From Oscillospiraceae bacterium (GTDB taxonomy: Bacteria > Bacillota > Clostridia > Oscillospirales > Ruminococcaceae), in contig JALEJO010000035.1 of assembly GCA_022769365.1 (NCBI GenBank), positions 1-33,332 of the forward strand: a stretch of DNA of 33,332 bases, given 5' to 3'. The position numbers and the translations under genes are program-made. Below, one piece after another: positions 29,357-33,332 of this stretch (its first letter is position 1; the number at the start of each line of letters is the position of its first letter). The notes under the pieces were generated by a model that did not search any database, was not told the DNA's origin, and saw only the letters and a list, made by a program, of their open reading frames with translations.

Positions 29357-30211
29357 ATGAAAAAGGAAAACTTGATTTTCTTTGGCATTATCGCAGCAGT
29401 TTCAGCGGCTGCGATAATTGCTTTAATTACATATAATATAAATAATGGTAAGGATAATATTGTTATAAACGTGGGAAGTACTGTTTCGGATACTGAAATA
29501 TCAGATGATGAAAATTCTGTTTTTTCAGATGAAAATTCACAAAAATCAGAAAAAACAAAGAAATCTTCCAAAAATAAGAAAAATTCTTCTAAAAAAGGTA
29601 CTAAAAAGACAAGATCTTCAAAAAAATCTGTAAAATCAGTGAAAAAGACCCAGAAAACAGCCGATGAAACAGAAGTTTCTTTTCCGATTAATTTAAATTC
29701 GGCAAGTGCTGAAGAACTTTGTGCAATTAAGGGCATAGGTGAAACTCTTGCGGGAAATATTATTTCCTACAGAGATAGCATTGGCGGATTTATAAACCGT
29801 GATCAGCTTCTTGATGTTGACGGAATAGGCGAGGCGAAATATGCTTCAATACGTGAATACCTCTATATAGAGAATGAACAGGAACTTCCACAGGATATTT
29901 CAGATTCTGAAAATGAAGAAAATCAGACCAAACAGGAAAATTATTCTGATGAAACTGAAATTTATTCAGATGATGATACTCTGCCGGATAGTGAGGATAT
30001 AATTTGCATAGAATTAAACAGTGCGGAACTTGAGGACCTTGAAATGATACCTTGTTTTGATGAGGAGATGTGTGAAAGTATTCTGGAACTGCGTGATAAA
30101 ATAGGGCATTTCAGCGATGTGTATGAAATTTTATACGCTGATGGAATGACGAAGAAGTTATTTTGTGAAGCAGAAAAATATTTATATGTCGAAAATGAAG
30201 ACACGGAATAA
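29357..30211 (+). CDS. Membrane-anchored protein with two ComEA-like helix-hairpin-helix regions
   Basis: N-terminal TM, Lys/Ser-rich linker, HhH INLNSASAEELCAIKGIGETLAGNIISYRDSIGGFINRDQLLDVDGIGEAKYASIREYL, then diverged copy IELNSAELEDLEMIPCFDEEMCESILELRDKIGHFSDVYEILYADGMTKKLFCEAEKYL. Confidence 0.8.
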   Translation: MKKENLIFFGIIAAVSAAAIIALITYNINNGKDNIVINVGSTVSDTEISDDENSVFSDENSQKSEKTKKSSKNKKNSSKKGTKKTRSSKKSVKSVKKTQKTADETEVSFPINLNSASAEELCAIKGIGETLAGNIISYRDSIGGFINRDQLLDVDGIGEAKYASIREYLYIENEQELPQDISDSENEENQTKQENYSDETEIYSDDDTLPDSEDIICIELNSAELEDLEMIPCFDEEMCESILELRDKIGHFSDVYEILYADGMTKKLFCEAEKYLYVENEDTE

Positions 30212-30408
30212 TTATACATAATAAAAATCAAAAAAATGACAGTTCTCTTGTGGTATATGACAAACAAGATGAAATTTATATAAAAATCACGTGTTACGGA
30301 TTTGTAATAAATAGCCAAAACAGCAAAAATTTATCGTGATAATGCATAAAATACAGCTGTTGAATTTGTGTATCATATCCAAAATCTATTAAATAATAAT
30401 CCATAGTC

Positions 30409-30437
30409 TTGACTTTTAGTCGGAAATATTGTATATT
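30409..30437 (+). promoter_or_regulatory. Sigma-A-type promoter of sugar ABC transporter operon
   Basis: TTGACT - 17 nt - TATATT. Confidence 0.7.
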
Positions 30438-30443
30438 ATACTT

Positions 30444-30530
30444 ACCAAAAGTGCACAAAGCCTTGATTGTGTCGTACAGGCATAAGAGAGGAGTTGTGGG
30501 CTTTTCGTACCGCGTGTATAGGGCGGTAAA
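30444..30530 (+). other. Candidate structured 5' leader of the ABC transporter operon
   Basis: Hairpin TACCGC-gtgtatagg-GCGGTA (30508-30528) and alternative pairings AAAGCC (30457-30462)/GGCTTT (30499-30504) versus GCCTTG/CAGGC (30460-30481). Confidence 0.35.
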
Positions 30531-30607
30531 ATTCATATTTTATATTTTCTAATGATATATTATATTTCAACAAATATAGTATAGATATTTAAGGAGGAAA
30601 ATTACCA

Positions 30608-32080
30608 ATGAACAAACTTAAAAAGACATTAGCTTTAGTTGCAGCTATGGGTCTTGCTTGTACAGCATTCGTAGGATGTGGTTCAAGCGATGACAACAAG
30701 AAGGAAGATACAACAGAAGCTACAACAGAAGCAGCTTCAGAAGATTCTTCATCAGAAGACGGTTCAGCAGAAGATTCAAGCAGCGAAGGCGGCGACGCAT
30801 CAGCTGACGGCGAAGGCATTGCTGACACATGGACAGCAGCTGATTCATCACTCGCTGATGACGGCGACCAGCTCACAATCGTAACATGGACAACAAACGA
30901 CCTTGCTAACATGTTCAAGGACTATGTTGGAAATGAAGAAGGCGGTGCAGACGCTAACGGTACTAAGGTTGCTTACCAGCTCGTAGGTTCTTCAGGTACA
31001 GAAGCTATGGAACAGTATACAACATACTTTGACGGCGGCGAAGACGTTGACCTTTACTGTGCAGAAGCTGGCTGGATTCTTGAATACATCACAGATTCAA
31101 AGTATTCTTCACCACTTAGCGAAGTTGGTTTCAACGCAGCTGACTACAGCAACGCTTATCAGTATACACTTGATACAGCTACAGTAGACGGCGAACTTAT
31201 GGGTGCTACATGGCAGGCTGCTCCTGGTGGTTATGTATACAGAACAGACCTCGCAGACAGCTACCTCGGCGTTAAGTCACCAGAAGATATGCAGGCTAAG
31301 ATTTCTGACTGGGATTCATTCTGGGCAACAGCTGAAGAAGTTAAGACAGCTTCAGACGGAAAGACAAGAATGGCAGCTACAGCAGCAGGCGTATGGCAGG
31401 CATATTCAACAGCTATGAACAAGACTTGGGTTAACGACGATATGACTCTTAACACAGACGGCTGTGAAGATTACGTCGACATGATCGAAAATGCAATCAG
31501 CAATGGTTACGTTGACGAAACAGCTCAGTGGACAGATGCATGGTTTGCTGAAGGTCAGGATGACGGTGCATTCGGTTACTTCTTCTCAACATGGTGCCTC
31601 CCTTCAGGTGCTCAGCTTGAACAGGCTTCAGGCGGTACTTCAGGTGCTACATATGGTAAGTGGAACATCGTTACAGGTCCTTGCAACTACTTCTGGGGCG
31701 GTACATGGCTCGTTGCTTCACCTAACTGTGACAACGTTACAGCAGCACATGACTTCATCAAGCACTTCACAGTTGATACAGACGCTATGCAGAACTATGC
31801 TGAAACATACGGCGACTTTGTAAACAACAAGGAAGCTATGAACGCAGTTGCATCAGGCGACTATTCAAACCCAGCACTTGGCGGTCAGAACCAGTTCGCA
31901 GTTCTTACAGATGCTGCTGACGGTATCACACTCAGCGATACAGCTACAAAGTATGACCAGACATGTAAGGATGCATTCAACAATGCAATCACAAACAACT
32001 GGGGCAAGGATAAGGATACAATTATGAACGCATTCAAGACAGATCTCGCTGCAGCATCATCAGATATTACTGTTGAATAA
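30608..32080 (+). CDS. ABC transporter extracellular solute-binding lipoprotein (carbohydrate-type, family 1-like)
   Basis: Lipobox FVGCGSS, acidic Ser-rich linker, SBP-like body (LTIVTWTTNDLANMFKDYV...), followed by MalF-like permease; strong AGGAGG RBS. Confidence 0.88.
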   Translation: MNKLKKTLALVAAMGLACTAFVGCGSSDDNKKEDTTEATTEAASEDSSSEDGSAEDSSSEGGDASADGEGIADTWTAADSSLADDGDQLTIVTWTTNDLANMFKDYVGNEEGGADANGTKVAYQLVGSSGTEAMEQYTTYFDGGEDVDLYCAEAGWILEYITDSKYSSPLSEVGFNAADYSNAYQYTLDTATVDGELMGATWQAAPGGYVYRTDLADSYLGVKSPEDMQAKISDWDSFWATAEEVKTASDGKTRMAATAAGVWQAYSTAMNKTWVNDDMTLNTDGCEDYVDMIENAISNGYVDETAQWTDAWFAEGQDDGAFGYFFSTWCLPSGAQLEQASGGTSGATYGKWNIVTGPCNYFWGGTWLVASPNCDNVTAAHDFIKHFTVDTDAMQNYAETYGDFVNNKEAMNAVASGDYSNPALGGQNQFAVLTDAADGITLSDTATKYDQTCKDAFNNAITNNWGKDKDTIMNAFKTDLAAASSDITVE

Positions 32081-32131
32081 TTCATATTGTTATCTTAAAT
32101 AGTTATACAACTAAACAGTTTTAAATATATG

Positions 32132-32155
32132 GCCTATGGGGCATGCCTCATAGGC
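32132..32155 (+). other. Intercistronic hairpin between SBP and permease
   Basis: GCCTATGGGG-CATG-CCTCATAGGC, 10-bp stem with tetraloop and no immediate T-tract. Confidence 0.75.
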
Positions 32156-32224
32156 TGTATTATGATTTATTACTTACAATTTTTTTCTTACAATTTTATT
32201 TTAATAATTTGAGAGGTGGATTAT

Positions 32225-33244
32225 ATGGCATCAGCGGCACAAAAACGCATTAAATCTATCAGCTATGCTAAATATGGCTATATGTTCATTGCGCCGTTCT
32301 TTATCGTATACTGTTTCTTCCAGTTATGGCCTCTGATTAACACATTTATCTTGGCGTTCTACGGAAACGGAAATACACAGACTGATTTCGTTGGTGTAGC
32401 TAACTTCAAAGCTATTCTTATGGGTGGCGGATTTGCTGAAAAAGCTATACAGATGAGATTTAGTAAAGCAATTGTTACAACAATTATTCTTTGGTTTGGT
32501 AACTTCATACCACAGATTCTTCTTTCTTTGATTCTTGCAGCATGGTTCACAGATGCTAAGCTCAAAATCAGAGGCAAGGGCTTCTTTAAGGTTGTTATGT
32601 ACCTTCCAAATATCATTACAGCAGCTTCAGTTGCTGCACTTTATGTTTCACTTTTCGGTGATACAAAATATGGCGCTATTAACTCACTTCTTATTGGTGC
32701 CGGACTTATTTCAAGCCCTATTAAATTCGTTACAAACGCAGTTTGGGCGAGAGGTCTTACAATGTTCATTCAGACATGGCTCTGGTTTGGTAACACAATG
32801 ATCATGCTTATGTCTGGTATTATGGGTATCAACCCATCACTCTTTGAAGCAGCTGATATTGATGGTGCTTCAAGCACACAACAGTTCTTTAAGGTTACAT
32901 TGCCTCTTCTCAGACCAATCATGGTTTATACACTTATCACATCAATGATAGGTGGTTTACAGATGTTCGATATTCCGTACCTCTTCCACGAAACAGTTGA
33001 TGTTACAGAAGATCTTAGAACAGTTGCCGTATTCGTTTACGAAAACTTCCATACAGCACCTTCACAGGCTAACTATGGTTACTCAGCAGCTGCATCTGTT
33101 ATCCTCTTCTTCATCACAGCAGTTCTTGGTTCTATCTGCTTCTACATGAACAGAGATAAGGACGAAATTGCAAGAAAGAAGAAGAACAAGGAAGCAAGAA
33201 AGAGACTTGCTGAAATTCAGGCAGCAAAGAAGGAGGCTATGTAA
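32225..33244 (+). CDS. Sugar ABC transporter permease (MalF/UgpA-like)
   Basis: Multi-TM; EAA-type motif EAADIDGASSTQQFFKVTLPLLRP. Track start GTG 32216; ATG 32225 preceded by GAGAGGTGG is preferred. Confidence 0.93.
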   Translation: MASAAQKRIKSISYAKYGYMFIAPFFIVYCFFQLWPLINTFILAFYGNGNTQTDFVGVANFKAILMGGGFAEKAIQMRFSKAIVTTIILWFGNFIPQILLSLILAAWFTDAKLKIRGKGFFKVVMYLPNIITAASVAALYVSLFGDTKYGAINSLLIGAGLISSPIKFVTNAVWARGLTMFIQTWLWFGNTMIMLMSGIMGINPSLFEAADIDGASSTQQFFKVTLPLLRPIMVYTLITSMIGGLQMFDIPYLFHETVDVTEDLRTVAVFVYENFHTAPSQANYGYSAAASVILFFITAVLGSICFYMNRDKDEIARKKKNKEARKRLAEIQAAKKEAM

Positions 33245-33332
33245 TGAGTATAAAATATTCAAGCGATCCTGGCATGAAGACAGTCAAGGATAACTATCAT
33301 TTCAAAGTAGCCCTTCGTTCATGGCTTGTATT
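33244..33332 (+). CDS. Second sugar ABC permease (MalG-like), truncated by window end
   Basis: MSIKYSSDPGMKTVKDNYHFKVALRSWLV..., ATG overlaps the previous stop codon (ATGTAATG); family from gene order. Confidence 0.6.
   Translation, partial: MSIKYSSDPGMKTVKDNYHFKVALRSWLV

Noticed and set aside
31491-31823. 110-aa Gln/Leu/Ser-rich ORF inside the SBP gene (also 30678-30884 and 31203-31418)
   Set aside because: Out-of-frame shadows of a highly codon-biased SBP gene.
1-33332. CRISPR arrays, tRNA/rRNA genes, IS elements, prophage or defence islands
   Set aside because: No direct repeat-spacer structure, tRNA cloverleaf, transposase or phage-type ORFs seen in reading; the window is mainly core genome.

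Overview
Low-GC Firmicutes/Clostridia chromosomal segment, Ruminococcus-like by gene content (a dockerin-bearing secreted protein, clostridial-type sporulation genes, DUF3794+LysM protein). Most of the window is housekeeping: the 3' end of an ABC exporter locus; a sipL-like/spoIVA sporulation pair; a rnj-gdpP-rplI-dnaB-tilS-ftsH run; a GH13 plus HD-hydrolase pair; a dockerin plus Cthe_2159-like secreted protein; a minus-strand run of seven genes (small membrane protein, Nnr, lipoprotein, FolC-HD fusion, FolP, FolBK, FolA); a Phe T-box controlling pheS-pheT-HhH protein; and the start of a carbohydrate-type ABC transporter operon. I see no rRNA, tRNA, CRISPR array, prophage or transposon. The best candidates for something under-described are: (1) folylpolyglutamate synthase fused to a C-terminal HD phosphohydrolase with a Cys cluster, inside a folate operon, which could be the missing dihydroneopterin phosphate phosphatase; (2) a GH13 enzyme with a DUF1653-like tail; (3) an N-terminal dockerin on a Cthe_2159-type beta-helix protein; and (4) two structured, unassigned 5' leaders, upstream of rnj and of the sugar ABC operon. 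All family calls are from motif recognition by eye; no database search was run.
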